Positions 24,933 to 32,051 of a DNA stretch of 64,000 nt are shown piece by piece; the stretch's first letter is position 1, and each line of letters begins with the position of its first letter. Source of the stretch: a virus; the IMG/VR virus record IMGVR_UViG_3300048930_000242, positions 89,341 to 153,340 of that record. One strand, given 5' to 3'. Made by a program: the position numbers and the translations under genes. Below the pieces are notes generated by a model, which was given only the letters and a program-made list of their open reading frames with translations, was not told where the DNA came from and searched no databases.

Positions 24933-25623
24933 TCATTTTCCTGATTGTTGTTCTGACGCATCTTTTCCTAATTTCACTATAGCCTTTTTGATTCATATAG
25001 GTTTCTAATTCATCATTTTGCAGCTTTGAGATTTTCTCATAATGAACTTTACTGGCTTTATTTTTGAATATATGCGGTCTTTCTTTTGAATCGCCTGTGA
25101 AAGATTTCGGAAGATTGATTCTACCGGCTGTCCATCCTGGCTGAATGTTGTTTGGTTTCACTCTAGAATTTTTGATTCCATTGTTCACCCATACTAGCCC
25201 AGTTGTTGGACATCTAATTCTACCTAATTCCCATCCATTTGGAATTTCAATTCTATCGGTTGGCCAAGTGATTTCAGTAATTTGATTGTTTATCCATTTC
25301 CAACCGCATACCGAAGAATCGCCATTTATTTTCCTAAATCCAGATCCAGAAGTTCCATTTAAGAATTTCTTATTCTTTCCGGCCATAACTTTTCTTAGAA
25401 ATCTATGTTCCCAATTGAAGCATTTCATCGGTTGGGTGTAGAATCTTTCTCTAATTTGGTATGAGAAAGATTCTACACCATCTTGGTGGATCAAGGCCTT
25501 AACGACATTTGAAGATGTGAAATATGTCACAAACAAATCTAATTCTGGTTCAACTGTTGACAATCTTGCTCCATAATATAGCAGGCCACTCTTGTGTCTT
25601 AAAAGATAGCAATATCCAATCAT
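24919..25623 (-). CDS. Putative homing endonuclease (GIY-YIG-like)
   Basis: 234 aa. N-terminal YCYLLRHKSGLLYYGARL is a GIY-YIG-like opening, followed by a segment similar to the other homing genes here (TSSNVVKALIHQDGVESFSY, FNWEHRFL). The C-terminal half has PNGWELGRI and QPGWTAGRI repeats like the NUMOD-type DNA-binding modules in the 39573 and 43169 genes. AT-rich compared with neighbours, so probably acquired. It sits just upstream of gp39 and overlaps its start by 14 bp. Confidence 0.7.
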   Translation of the reverse strand: MIGYCYLLRHKSGLLYYGARLSTVEPELDLFVTYFTSSNVVKALIHQDGVESFSYQIRERFYTQPMKCFNWEHRFLRKVMAGKNKKFLNGTSGSGFRKINGDSSVCGWKWINNQITEITWPTDRIEIPNGWELGRIRCPTTGLVWVNNGIKNSRVKPNNIQPGWTAGRINLPKSFTGDSKERPHIFKNKASKVHYEKISKLQNDELETYMNQKGYSEIRKRCVRTTIRKMNERQ

Positions 25624-25715
25624 TGAAGCCTCCAATGTACATGATGCTATACTATGTATATTGGAGAATGCCAATATGTAAATTAGACGAGCATCTCTCC
25701 TACTTCCTAAGGTTG

Positions 25716-25744
25716 TATCTTACCACACTTCGACGGCCTTGTAC
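25716..25744 (-). promoter_or_regulatory. Sigma70-type phage promoter
   Basis: TGTACA, 17 bp, TAAGAT, about 95 bp before the homing endonuclease start. Confidence 0.75.
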
Positions 25745-25841
25745 AGCTTTATTTTGGTGGAGTCTGGTGGGCTGACAGACTGGCCACTAGAAAGAATTCA
25801 CCTAGATCACCCGTTGTGTCTCTAAGTGACTGATCTTCAGC

Positions 25842-25868
25842 AAAAGAAAAGGGGCCTTGCGGCCCCTC
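25842..25868 (-). terminator. Rho-independent terminator
   Basis: Minus strand GGGGCCGCAAGGCCCC hairpin followed by TTTTCTTTT, 20 bp after the 25891 gene. Confidence 0.85.
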
Positions 25869-25890
25869 TCTTGTTTATACAGCTAGACCA

Positions 25891-26424
25891 TCATTCCCAG
25901 ACTTCGGACTTCGCGGTCACCGAGGTCTTGATGGTGAACACCGAGAACTTGGTGCCTGGGTACTCCTTGGCCAGACGAAGAGCTTCGACCTTGCCGGAAT
26001 GAAGGCTCGTGTGGACCTTCGGAGAACTCGAGAAGACCGGAGCGCCGTTCACGATCTTGGCGATCACGCAGAACTCAATCGGTTGGGCGGAGCACGGCTT
26101 GACTTCTACAGTCGCCGGAGCCGAGTTTCCGAACTTCCAGGCGTTCGGATTGCGAACCGCGAAGCTTTCTCGGTTTCGCTTCAGGATGCTCTCATGGTAG
26201 GTGAGGCGGCAGCCACTGTGGGTTGGTTCGAATGAGAAATAACGTCCACTGACGGTCTTGGTCCCACGGAGCTGGGCCAAATAGGCCACACCGCCGCCGG
26301 CGAAACTCACCAAGACCTTTGGTCCAAGAGACGAAATCTTGGAGAAGAGCAGGCCAGTCTCGGAAATGAAATAAGAGCCGCGGCGCACGGAACTCAAAAC
26401 CAAAGCAAGATCAATCACGTTCAT
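25891..26424 (-). CDS. Hypothetical protein (177 aa)
   Basis: ATG at 26422-26424 has AGGAG at good distance; a GTG two codons earlier is too close to it. Beta-rich with a Gly stretch (VLVSFAGGGVAYLAQLRG) and several Cys residues. The C-terminal TSLHSGKVEALRLAKEYPGT is helical. No family recognised. Single gene with a strong terminator, just outside the tRNA region. Confidence 0.7.
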   Translation of the reverse strand: MNVIDLALVLSSVRRGSYFISETGLLFSKISSLGPKVLVSFAGGGVAYLAQLRGTKTVSGRYFSFEPTHSGCRLTYHESILKRNRESFAVRNPNAWKFGNSAPATVEVKPCSAQPIEFCVIAKIVNGAPVFSSSPKVHTSLHSGKVEALRLAKEYPGTKFSVFTIKTSVTAKSEVWE

Positions 26425-26439
26425 CTTCACAGCTCCTCA

Positions 26440-26832
26440 TAGTTAGACATCGTAAGAATTCTTGTCGGATTTTCTTCCCGCTTTGCGCAGGCTAGTGGAT
26501 GGCTACGAGACTGGTCGATCCGACAACCTCCAGCCAAGAAGGGTTCCTTTTGGTAAGAACCTCTATCTTAAGACCCTCTCTGTTCCGGTGGTAGCTAACC
26601 AACACAGTGGTAGAGAAAACCAACAGAGCGTTAACGATTGCTGCAAAACGAGTGGACACATACCACTACACGCCGGCTAGTTTGAATTGTTAGCCGGGCC
26701 AATGTCTCCAAGATGCCACTCTCGGAGATGTTCCTCAATTTGCGCCGTTCGCGGACTTGCAAATCCCAACGGCTTTCATTGGCTCTTAACCGTCTAGCTA
26801 TGTCTTGCAAAACACAACTAGAATGAACTTTC
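26440..26832. other. Gene-poor stretch, probably structured RNA
   Basis: About 390 bp with no convincing coding sequence. On the minus strand it can form several hairpins (CTCTGTT with AACAGAG near 26577-26627; CCGGCTA with TAGCCGG near 26673-26697; GGTTC with GAACC near 26541-26562). A 96-codon open frame runs through it and into the Ser tRNA, so it is unlikely to be a gene. Confidence 0.35.
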
Positions 26833-26919
26833 TGGCGGAAAGCAGAGGTCCCGATCCCCAGCCCTTTCGGACCCATTCGCTTTCGAGGCGATGCCGACTC
26901 CCTGGTCGGTTTACTTTCC
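26833..26919 (-). tRNA. tRNA-Ser (CGA)
   Basis: Full cloverleaf with long variable arm, anticodon loop CTCGAAA, encoded CCA. Reads UCG. Acceptor GGAAAG pairs with CTTTCC. Confidence 0.88.
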
Positions 26920-26923
26920 ATGT

Positions 26924-26998
26924 TGGTCGCGCTGGGCGGACTCGAACCGCCTACTTCGGCTTATGAGGCCGGTGTGTTTCCCGTTAAACCACAGCGCA
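26924..26998 (-). tRNA. tRNA-Met (CAT)
   Basis: Anticodon loop CTCATAA, T-loop TTCGAGT, encoded CCA. The first acceptor pair is U-G, weak as in initiators; there are three CAT tRNAs here, so initiator, elongator and lysidine-Ile roles cannot be assigned by eye. Confidence 0.8.
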
Positions 26999-27006
26999 TC
27001 AATTTT

Positions 27007-27074
27007 CGACTGGTCCCAGGTTCGACCTGGATCTCCTCTTAGAGGGAGGCGACTTTGCCTTAGTCCAACCAGTC
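27007..27074 (-). tRNA. tRNA-like, possible Arg (TCT), aberrant
   Basis: Seven perfect acceptor pairs (GACTGGT/ACCAGTC), good D stem and T arm (loop GTCGAAC). The anticodon loop CCTCTAA lacks U33, and the variable region is two bases. Possibly decaying. Confidence 0.5.
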
Positions 27075-27189
27075 TTGCGCACTCCGCTCCTAGCTAGGTC
27101 GCGATCTTAGCGTACGTTGGAGTGTCTACGTACGAGCATCTGGCTTTGGTGATGCCGCAACGGACCAGCCAGAGAATCCGTCTTGGATC

Positions 27190-27489
27190 TTATGCAGCCG
27201 CCTTCAACTTGGCGATTCCGAGCAACTGCCCAGCGTACTTCACCATTGCCTTCCTAGCGACCGCGAGCTGCTTCGGAGTCAAGAAGCCACGAGCCTTAAG
27301 CTGCTTCGAGAAGCTCGAAAGGATCGGAGCATCGACACCGTTGAAGCCAACACCGTTGTTCTTGTTGGTCGACTCGGACGCTTGTTCGTCCTGAGTCTGG
27401 TAGTCGAAGATTGCCAGAAGACCGCGGTACAGCCACCGGTCGGAGGCGATCAACTTCTCAACAATGAACTCTTTCGTCAAGGTCGTCAT
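27190..27489 (-). CDS. Conserved phage protein (99 aa)
   Basis: MTTLTKEFIVEKLIASDRWL, then QTQDEQ and MGFNG-like GVGFNGVDAPIL, ending RKAMVKYAGQLLGIAK: a conserved small protein family of large phages and prophages, helical, function unknown. Preceded by the 72-aa gene and promoter 27736-27764; the only operon within the first part of the tRNA region. Confidence 0.75.
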   Translation of the reverse strand: MTTLTKEFIVEKLIASDRWLYRGLLAIFDYQTQDEQASESTNKNNGVGFNGVDAPILSSFSKQLKARGFLTPKQLAVARKAMVKYAGQLLGIAKLKAAA

Positions 27490-27493
27490 GGCT

Positions 27494-27709
27494 TCAGCCC
27501 TTGTTCTTGCGGATGGCGGATTCGATCACCGACTTCATCGAGCGGCATTTCCATTCCGGGATCATCGCCCAGACCATGCCTTTCTTCGTGTTGCGCTCGA
27601 CCTTGTACATGACGCATTCGAAACCACTTCCGTCGACGTAGTTCTGGCGGCAATAACGAGTTCCGCTGATCTCAACGATCGTTTCGGTCTGGTTCGGCTT
27701 TGTCATCAT
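27494..27709 (-). CDS. Small hypothetical protein (71 aa)
   Basis: Start ATG chosen nine bases from GGAG. Beta-rich centre (TETIVEISGTRYCRQNYVDG), basic C-terminus. No family recognised. Confidence 0.6.
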   Translation of the reverse strand: MMTKPNQTETIVEISGTRYCRQNYVDGSGFECVMYKVERNTKKGMVWAMIPEWKCRSMKSVIESAIRKNKG

Positions 27710-27735
27710 GATCTTCATCTCCAGTTGTTAGAATG

Positions 27736-27764
27736 ATTCTAACACAACGGAGAGGCCTTGTCCA
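27736..27764 (-). promoter_or_regulatory. Sigma70-type phage promoter
   Basis: TGGACA, 17 bp, TAGAAT; perfect palindrome GTTAGAATCATTCTAAC and full GTTTACAATTCAGTGC block. Confidence 0.9.
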
Positions 27765-27781
27765 GCACTGAATTGTAAACT

Positions 27782-27952
27782 TTACTGCAGAGAAGGATCA
27801 TCGTAGTCGAAGACGTTGATGAACCGATCCTTGTCTGGGAAGAGTCGATGCTCTTCCTTGAACGGAACGAAAAACATGTAGAAGGCATAGACGGCGTAGC
27901 CGATGAACACAAAGAGCATCAATGCCGACATCACGATCGTATCGAGGTACAT
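27782..27952 (-). CDS. Small membrane protein (56 aa)
   Basis: MYLDTIVMSALMLFVFIGYA and onward forms one long hydrophobic helix (residues 5-30), then an acidic/basic cytoplasmic tail (FKEEHRLFPDKDRFINVFDY). GGAG precedes the ATG by 9 bp. Lies between the Glu tRNA and promoter 27736. Function unknown. Confidence 0.65.
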   Translation of the reverse strand: MYLDTIVMSALMLFVFIGYAVYAFYMFFVPFKEEHRLFPDKDRFINVFDYDDPSLQ

Positions 27953-27969
27953 TTCTCATCTCCGTAGAT

Positions 27970-28046
27970 TGGAGCTCGAGACGGGAATCGAACCCGCATC
28001 TTCCTGGCTGAGAACCAGGCATCCTAAGCCTTTAGACGACTCGAGC
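27970..28046 (-). tRNA. tRNA-Glu (CTC)
   Basis: Acceptor GCTCGAG/CTCGAGC, anticodon loop TTCTCAG, T-loop TTCGATT, encoded CCA. Confidence 0.9.
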
Positions 28047-28051
28047 GTTTC

Positions 28052-28124
28052 GGCGGTCTTCCGGATTCGAACCGGAGTCTCTGCTACCAAAGAGCAGTAT
28101 CCTAAGCCTCTAGACGAAGCCCGC
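28052..28124 (-). tRNA. tRNA-Gln (TTG)
   Basis: Anticodon loop CTTTGGT, T-loop TTCGAAT. One acceptor mismatch (G5-A68) and no encoded CCA. Confidence 0.8.
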
Positions 28125-28135
28125 ACAGTAAAACT

Positions 28136-28209
28136 TGGTGGCCCTGTCAGGAATCGAACCTGCGTCTCCACCTTATCAGGGTGGAGCTCTACCATTGAGC
28201 TACAGGGCC
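28136..28209 (-). tRNA. tRNA-Ile (GAT)
   Basis: Perfect acceptor GGCCCTG/CAGGGCC, anticodon loop CTGATAA, encoded CCA. Confidence 0.92.
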
Positions 28210-28500
28210 TTACTTTCTCATGTACTTAGCAAACAATTCGATGGTTCGCTGAGAGTGGATATGCCGACCGGACTCTTCATCCCAGACCTTTCGCCACTCA
28301 TCTTTCGCCCACCAACTCTTCCCATCTTTTGGACCACCCCAAGGGTTTCCGAACTTCTTCGGTTGCGGCATGTCTTCCTTTCCGATCAGAAGGAGCATCC
28401 TGACGAGCCTACGCTCTCTTCTGTGCTCAAACGCCTTGTACAACTTCTCTGATCCGCTAGCATTCCCAAAGATCGGGGTCTTCTTTCTTGATCTGCTCAT
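28210..28500 (-). CDS. Conserved basic phage protein (96 aa)
   Basis: Opens MSRSRKKTPIFGNASGSEKL, a start shared by many phage and prophage proteins; very basic N-terminal half (FEHRRERRLVRMLL), Trp-rich second half (NPWGGPKDGKSWWAKDEWRK). Nucleic-acid binding is likely from charge but not shown. Ends one base from the Ile tRNA. Confidence 0.7.
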   Translation of the reverse strand: MSRSRKKTPIFGNASGSEKLYKAFEHRRERRLVRMLLLIGKEDMPQPKKFGNPWGGPKDGKSWWAKDEWRKVWDEESGRHIHSQRTIELFAKYMRK

Positions 28501-28522
28501 GTGTCACCATAGGTTAGGGTAC

Positions 28523-28708
28523 CTACATGACTTTCACCTGAGTCTTCTTGACCTGTTCTTGGAGGTCGCGAAGCTCAGCAGCGAGCTTCGCGCGTTCGTT
28601 GTAGTCTTTCGGAGAAGCGTATGGGTCAAGATTGGCCAACTCAACACGGATCTCATCCATGCGAGCCTTCACTTTCTGAATCCTCTTGAACTCCAACAGC
28701 GTGTTCAC
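28523..28708 (-). CDS. Small coiled-coil protein (61 aa)
   Basis: Almost entirely helical heptad-like sequence (FKRIQKVKARMDEIRVELAN; ERAKLAAELRDLQEQVKKTQ). Probably a dimer. Function unknown. Confidence 0.6.
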   Translation of the reverse strand: MNTLLEFKRIQKVKARMDEIRVELANLDPYASPKDYNERAKLAAELRDLQEQVKKTQVKVM

Positions 28709-28720
28709 ATTGCTTCTCCG

Positions 28721-28975
28721 TTATGACTCCCTCGCCAAGGAGGTGAGTCGAAATGTCTTGATCGGTCGACCTGGAAGGTCCATCTTAACCTTGGCATGCA
28801 TCGTTCCACCGTGAGGCTTCTGTCGCTGATGGTCCCATTCTTGATCTTGAGGAGTCTTGAAGACCTCAAGAACAACTCCGGTCATGCCAGCCTTTGCGTA
28901 GTTGGCGTCCTCGTTACGAGAAATGTCTCGGAGGACAGACACAACATCTTTCGGTCGAATTCCGGGATGACTCAT
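28721..28975 (-). CDS. Hypothetical protein (84 aa)
   Basis: Start at MSHPGIRPKDVVSVLRDISR, as the upstream frame runs through a Ser tRNA. Basic, beta C-terminus (GTMHAKVKMDLPGRPIKTFR). No recognised family. Confidence 0.6.
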   Translation of the reverse strand: MSHPGIRPKDVVSVLRDISRNEDANYAKAGMTGVVLEVFKTPQDQEWDHQRQKPHGGTMHAKVKMDLPGRPIKTFRLTSLARES

Positions 28976-28992
28976 GATCAACTCCTTCAAAA

Positions 28993-29081
28993 TGGCGGAA
29001 GCAGGACGTCTCGATCGCCATACCCTTTCAGGTACCCAACGCTTTCCAGGCGTGGCCGACTCCCCGGTCGGTTCAGCTTCC
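28993..29081 (-). tRNA. tRNA-Ser (GGA)
   Basis: Long variable arm, anticodon loop CTGGAAA, acceptor GGAAGC/GCTTCC, encoded CCA. Confidence 0.88.
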
Positions 29082-29084
29082 TTA

Positions 29085-29357
29085 CTATATCTTTCCAAGC
29101 GCTTCCATCAGTGCGGATTCGTTCTTGTAGACTTCGGAGCCGGTTCGGCTGCTGCGCACCAGAATAAAGTTTCGATTGAAGACCTGGACAGTGCAATCAA
29201 GAGTTCGTGCTCGCCCAAAGGTCACGCATTCATACTTCCTTCCAGCAGTCGACTTTCCGGTTCCGCGGATCACACCATACGGAGCAGACAAAGTCGTGTT
29301 GCTCTTCGCCCATTCTTCAACTGCGTCGGCAATCCGGCAACTCTCGGACATCGCCAT
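29085..29357 (-). CDS. Hypothetical protein (90 aa)
   Basis: Start at MAMSESCRIADAVEEWAKSN, with GGAG eight bases upstream. Beta-rich middle (GRKYECVTFGRARTLDCTVQ). Begins next to the stop of the 118-aa gene. No family recognised. Confidence 0.6.
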   Translation of the reverse strand: MAMSESCRIADAVEEWAKSNTTLSAPYGVIRGTGKSTAGRKYECVTFGRARTLDCTVQVFNRNFILVRSSRTGSEVYKNESALMEALGKI

Positions 29358-29359
29358 GA

Positions 29360-29716
29360 TCAGATCTCCTCTTTGAAGCCGATCGGAGCAACTCGCCACC
29401 AGCCGATGTTTCCACCGTTCGCGGCAATCAAGTGAATCCAATCGCCAACCATCATGCTTCGGTGTCCAAGAACGTCTCCCCAGAAGTCCTTCACCAACGG
29501 TTCAATGACATCGATCGCCTCATTGAAGTCTGGGTTGCGTTCACCGTTCTCGAAGAACTCTCCCTTGCTCCAAGAGCCTTGGATGTTCTGAGTCACTCGG
29601 TAGACATACTCAAGAGCATCTTCGATTCCGTGGTCTCCACCGAGGTCAACCACAGCCATCATAGTAGTAGTCGGCACTCCACCTTCCAGGTCGGCAAAGA
29701 AGACTTCAGCTTTCAT
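29360..29716 (-). CDS. Hypothetical protein (118 aa)
   Basis: MKAEVFFADLEGGVPTTTMM, then acidic helical and aromatic regions (DWIHLIAANGGNIGWWRVAP). Cytosolic; no family recognised. First gene after promoter 29741-29769. Confidence 0.65.
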   Translation of the reverse strand: MKAEVFFADLEGGVPTTTMMAVVDLGGDHGIEDALEYVYRVTQNIQGSWSKGEFFENGERNPDFNEAIDVIEPLVKDFWGDVLGHRSMMVGDWIHLIAANGGNIGWWRVAPIGFKEEI

Positions 29717-29740
29717 GATCTACTCCTTGAATGTGAGATC

Positions 29741-29769
29741 ATTCTAACCTAACTCCGGAGCTTTGTCCA
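29741..29769 (-). promoter_or_regulatory. Sigma70-type promoter inside a hairpin
   Basis: TGGACA, 17 bp, TAGAAT. Inverted repeat 29751-29779 (arms ACTCCGGAGC) brackets the -35 box. Confidence 0.85.
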
Positions 29770-29790
29770 GCTCCGGAGTGTAACTCTTCG

Positions 29791-30198
29791 TTACGCCGCC
29801 TTCACAGCGGTCTTGATGCTCAGCTCCGGAGCCTTGAAGGTCTTACCGGTCTTCACGTCCTGGATGATGAACGGACGAGCGTAGCAGCGAGCATTGTAGC
29901 CGATGACCTTGTAGCCGCGGCCACCCATCATGAAGGTCTCGTTGACAGTGTCCTTGGTCAGATTGCCGAAGGAAGTGTACTGAAGCATCTTCTTCAGCGA
30001 GACCGACTCACGAGTGACCACTTCTCCGGTGGAGGCGATTGGGCAGAGATCGATACCGATCTGAGCCGTGCCGGTGAAGCTATTGTAGCGGAACTTCTTC
30101 ACCGAGAACTGGACGCCGAACTTCGTACCAACGGTCATCAGAGCGGCCTGGATGGCTTCGTCGATGGCTTTGGCTTGGGTGGCGGTCATTGCGGTCAT
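29791..30198 (-). CDS. Hypothetical protein (135 aa)
   Basis: Start MTAMTATQAKAIDEAIQAAL. Beta-rich domain with KFGVQFSVKKFRYNSFTG and GGRGYKVIGYNARCYARPFI, then a short helical tail. Similar uncharacterised proteins occur in large phages. Own promoter at 30235-30263. Confidence 0.65.
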   Translation of the reverse strand: MTAMTATQAKAIDEAIQAALMTVGTKFGVQFSVKKFRYNSFTGTAQIGIDLCPIASTGEVVTRESVSLKKMLQYTSFGNLTKDTVNETFMMGGRGYKVIGYNARCYARPFIIQDVKTGKTFKAPELSIKTAVKAA

Positions 30199-30234
30199 GA
30201 TGTTCTTCCTTACTGGTTGATTGACTGTAGGTGT

Positions 30235-30263
30235 ATAGTACAACATCCTAAGCGTCTTGTCCA
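30235..30263 (-). promoter_or_regulatory. Sigma70-type phage promoter
   Basis: TGGACA, 17 bp, TACTAT, with the full GTTTACAATTCAGTGC block. Confidence 0.8.
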
Positions 30264-30361
30264 GCACTGAATTGTAAACAATGTGCATCTTCCGGAGGGC
30301 AATCTAGGTGAAATCTGAGAGACTTCGCCGATCCAACTACTGGAACATGCTTCTAAATTCG

Positions 30362-30430
30362 CCAGAGTCATGGGATTCGAACCCAACCTGCCGCTCAACG
30401 CGGAGTGCCAACCAAATACACCTCACTCTG
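30362..30430 (-). tRNA. tRNA-like, anticodon uncertain
   Basis: Good T arm (TGGG TTCGAAT CCCA) and six acceptor pairs (CAGAGT/ACTCTG), but the anticodon arm (TCCGCGTTGAGCGGC) fits no canonical 7-base loop with U33; TTG is the nominal reading. Possibly a decayed Asn or Gln tRNA. Confidence 0.45.
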
Positions 30431-30499
30431 ACTCAACACCCGAGGTTCATGAGGCCTCGTGTCGGGCGATACCGTCGACTGTATGCCCAGTTGTGTTCT

Positions 30500-30575
30500 T
30501 GGCGCGCCTGGAGAGACTTGAACTCCCAACCTTCTCCTTAGGACGGAGCGGCTCTATCCGTTGAGCTACAGGCGC
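30500..30575 (-). tRNA. tRNA-Arg (CCT)
   Basis: Acceptor GCGCCTG/CAGGCGC, anticodon loop GTCCTAA, encoded CCA. Reads AGG. Confidence 0.9.
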
Positions 30576-30581
30576 ATATTT

Positions 30582-30656
30582 TGGAGGTCAGGGTGGGAGT
30601 CGAACCCACCTACAACGGGTTTGCAATCCGAGGCATAGCCGCTCTGCCACCTGACC
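30582..30656 (-). tRNA. tRNA-Cys (GCA)
   Basis: Acceptor GGTCAGG/CCTGACC, anticodon loop TTGCAAA, encoded CCA. Confidence 0.9.
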
Positions 30657-30659
30657 GGA

Positions 30660-31055
30660 AATTCTTGCACCGTATCGGCGGTGCCACCCGGATAGACTTG
30701 GTCAGCCAACGTCTATCAGATCAGCCTCAAGCAGCCATAGCTACCGGAGCAAAGTACTCGTCATTTGCGGTTACTTTAGGTTTGGACTCTTTAGGACGGA
30801 CTTGCCGACTTAAGCAAGCTACCCGATCCACGCGAGCTACCATCTCGGATCGCCAACAGGTTAGTATGACATCAGTCGAAGCCAGGGCAGGCCCATCAAA
30901 AGCTCTTTAGGTGGCTCCGGGTCTTGATACGGAGCACTTACATCCCCTTTCGTACCTAAAGGGCTTATGGTGGACCTGGCGGGAATCGAACCCGCGTGTT
31001 GCTGCCTTTTCGCTGTCAGTTTACGATCATTCAAGCCCTAATCGCGCGAACGACT
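30660..31055 (-). ncRNA. ssrA: tmRNA, circularly permuted (two-piece) form
   Basis: Rescues stalled ribosomes by trans-translation. The acceptor piece comes first: a T arm (GCGGG TTCGATT CCCGC), acceptor strand CAGGTCC and ACCA, ending at 30968. After a ~73-nt spacer the coding piece starts at 30894 with GGGCCTG, which pairs with the acceptor strand (one G-U), followed by CTGGCTTCGAC, a tmRNA hallmark. The tag frame (30768 down to 30727, preceded by AGTAACC) encodes ANDEYFAPVAMAA and a TGA stop. Several hairpins follow, as expected for the pseudoknots. Outer ends are approximate. Confidence 0.9.
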
Positions 31056-31066
31056 TCGGGAATCCG

Positions 31067-31360
31067 TTACGTGTTCAACAAGTGGAGCATCGGAAGGTTA
31101 TTGATTCGGCGCTTATCATCGTAGCACGGCTCGAACACAAAGGCAACAACCTCTCCATGTTCTACGATGTCGCGGTCTTCGGCATGAAAGTACCGAACCT
31201 TGTGGTGCTTGCCTTGGATCTCAAGGCCGGTGTCGTAGGCGTCGTCATAAAGTCGACCGATGTTCCGCTCCGCCATCGACATCTCACCGATCAACAGATT
31301 GGAAGCCTTGTAGAAGGTGAACATCGAAATCGGCATGGTCTTCATAGCGAGCTTTGCCAT
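31067..31360 (-). CDS. Hypothetical protein (97 aa)
   Basis: Start MAKLAMKTMPISMFTFYKAS; GGAG upstream. Contains SMAERNIGRLYDDAYDTGLE and HAEDRDIVEHGEVVAFVFEP, a beta-rich C-terminal half. No family recognised. Lies between the tmRNA and promoter 31386-31414, which may also transcribe the tmRNA. Confidence 0.65.
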   Translation of the reverse strand: MAKLAMKTMPISMFTFYKASNLLIGEMSMAERNIGRLYDDAYDTGLEIQGKHHKVRYFHAEDRDIVEHGEVVAFVFEPCYDDKRRINNLPMLHLLNT

Positions 31361-31385
31361 TTCTGTATCTCCAGTTGGTAGAACC

Positions 31386-31414
31386 ATTCTACCAACTTCC
31401 GACCCTCATGTCCA
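31386..31414 (-). promoter_or_regulatory. Sigma70-type phage promoter
   Basis: TGGACA, 17 bp, TAGAAT; palindrome GGTAGAATGGTTCTACC. Likely drives the 31067 gene and perhaps the tmRNA beyond it. Confidence 0.88.
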
Positions 31415-31438
31415 GCACTGAATTGTAAACTTTAGTCC

Positions 31439-31837
31439 TCAGCTCCAGGTCTTACCACCGTCGCGACTGATCACACGCGGCCCAGTGGTTCCGTTACGAC
31501 CACCGGAGGTCATGTTGTAGTCACAATGAAACCGAACCGAGAAGCCATCTTCTTTCAAGTAGTAGTCGACTTCGGCCTCGACAATCATCTTAGAGAAAAA
31601 GGCCGATAGAAACTTTGGAAGAAGTGCGGTCACATCGCCTTCGTAGTATTCAGATTGAACGTTGGCGCTTTGCTTTTGCTTAACTCGCTTCAGTGAGACG
31701 GCGCCAAACAGACCAACAAGTCCAGCCGCTTTCATTGCCGAAAGAATCTGCGATTCGTCAAGCAATGCTCCGGGAATTGCCTCTTTCTTCAGAGTCTTGC
31801 CGGATTCAACATTCTCAAAAATCTTTTCAATGGACAT
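31439..31837 (-). CDS. Hypothetical protein, late-type upstream motif
   Basis: 132 aa: charged helical N-terminus (MSIEKIFENVESGKTLKKEA), a small apolar stretch (AAGLVGLFGAVSL), then beta-rich C-terminus ending GPRVISRDGGKTWS. A late-type motif (31877-31883) is 40 bp upstream. No family recognised; a virion or morphogenesis role is possible from that motif. Confidence 0.6.
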   Translation of the reverse strand: MSIEKIFENVESGKTLKKEAIPGALLDESQILSAMKAAGLVGLFGAVSLKRVKQKQSANVQSEYYEGDVTALLPKFLSAFFSKMIVEAEVDYYLKEDGFSVRFHCDYNMTSGGRNGTTGPRVISRDGGKTWS

Positions 31838-31876
31838 CTTATCTCTCTCTCTCTGTTAGTGAATTGCGAAGTCCAT

Positions 31877-31883
31877 TATCTAT
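31877..31883 (-). promoter_or_regulatory. Late-promoter-like motif ATAGATA
   Basis: TAATAGATAATGG upstream of the 132-aa gene. Confidence 0.5.
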
Positions 31884-31897
31884 TAGGCTGGTATGAG

Positions 31898-31963
31898 TTC
31901 CGAAGTCATACCGTATGAGCTTTGCTTCAGGCGCAAGCTCTTAAGCCACTCCGATCTTCGGAA
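31898..31963 (-). ncRNA. Compact multi-hairpin RNA unit (predicted)
   Basis: Ends TTCCGAAG and CTTCGGAA pair over 8 bp and enclose a hairpin GAGCTT...AAGCTC. No T-loop, so not a tRNA. One of a set of such units between the tRNA genes. Confidence 0.35.
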
Positions 31964-31971
31964 TCAGAAAT

Positions 31972-32045
31972 TGGTACCTCTGACAAGAATCGAACTTGTG
32001 TAGCTGGCATGTCATACCAGAGCTCTACCATTGAGCTACAGAGGC
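31972..32045 (-). tRNA. tRNA-Val (GAC)
   Basis: Anticodon loop ATGACAT, acceptor GCCTCTG/CAGAGGT (G-U at pair 1), encoded CCA. Confidence 0.9.
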
Positions 32046-32051
32046 ATTGAA

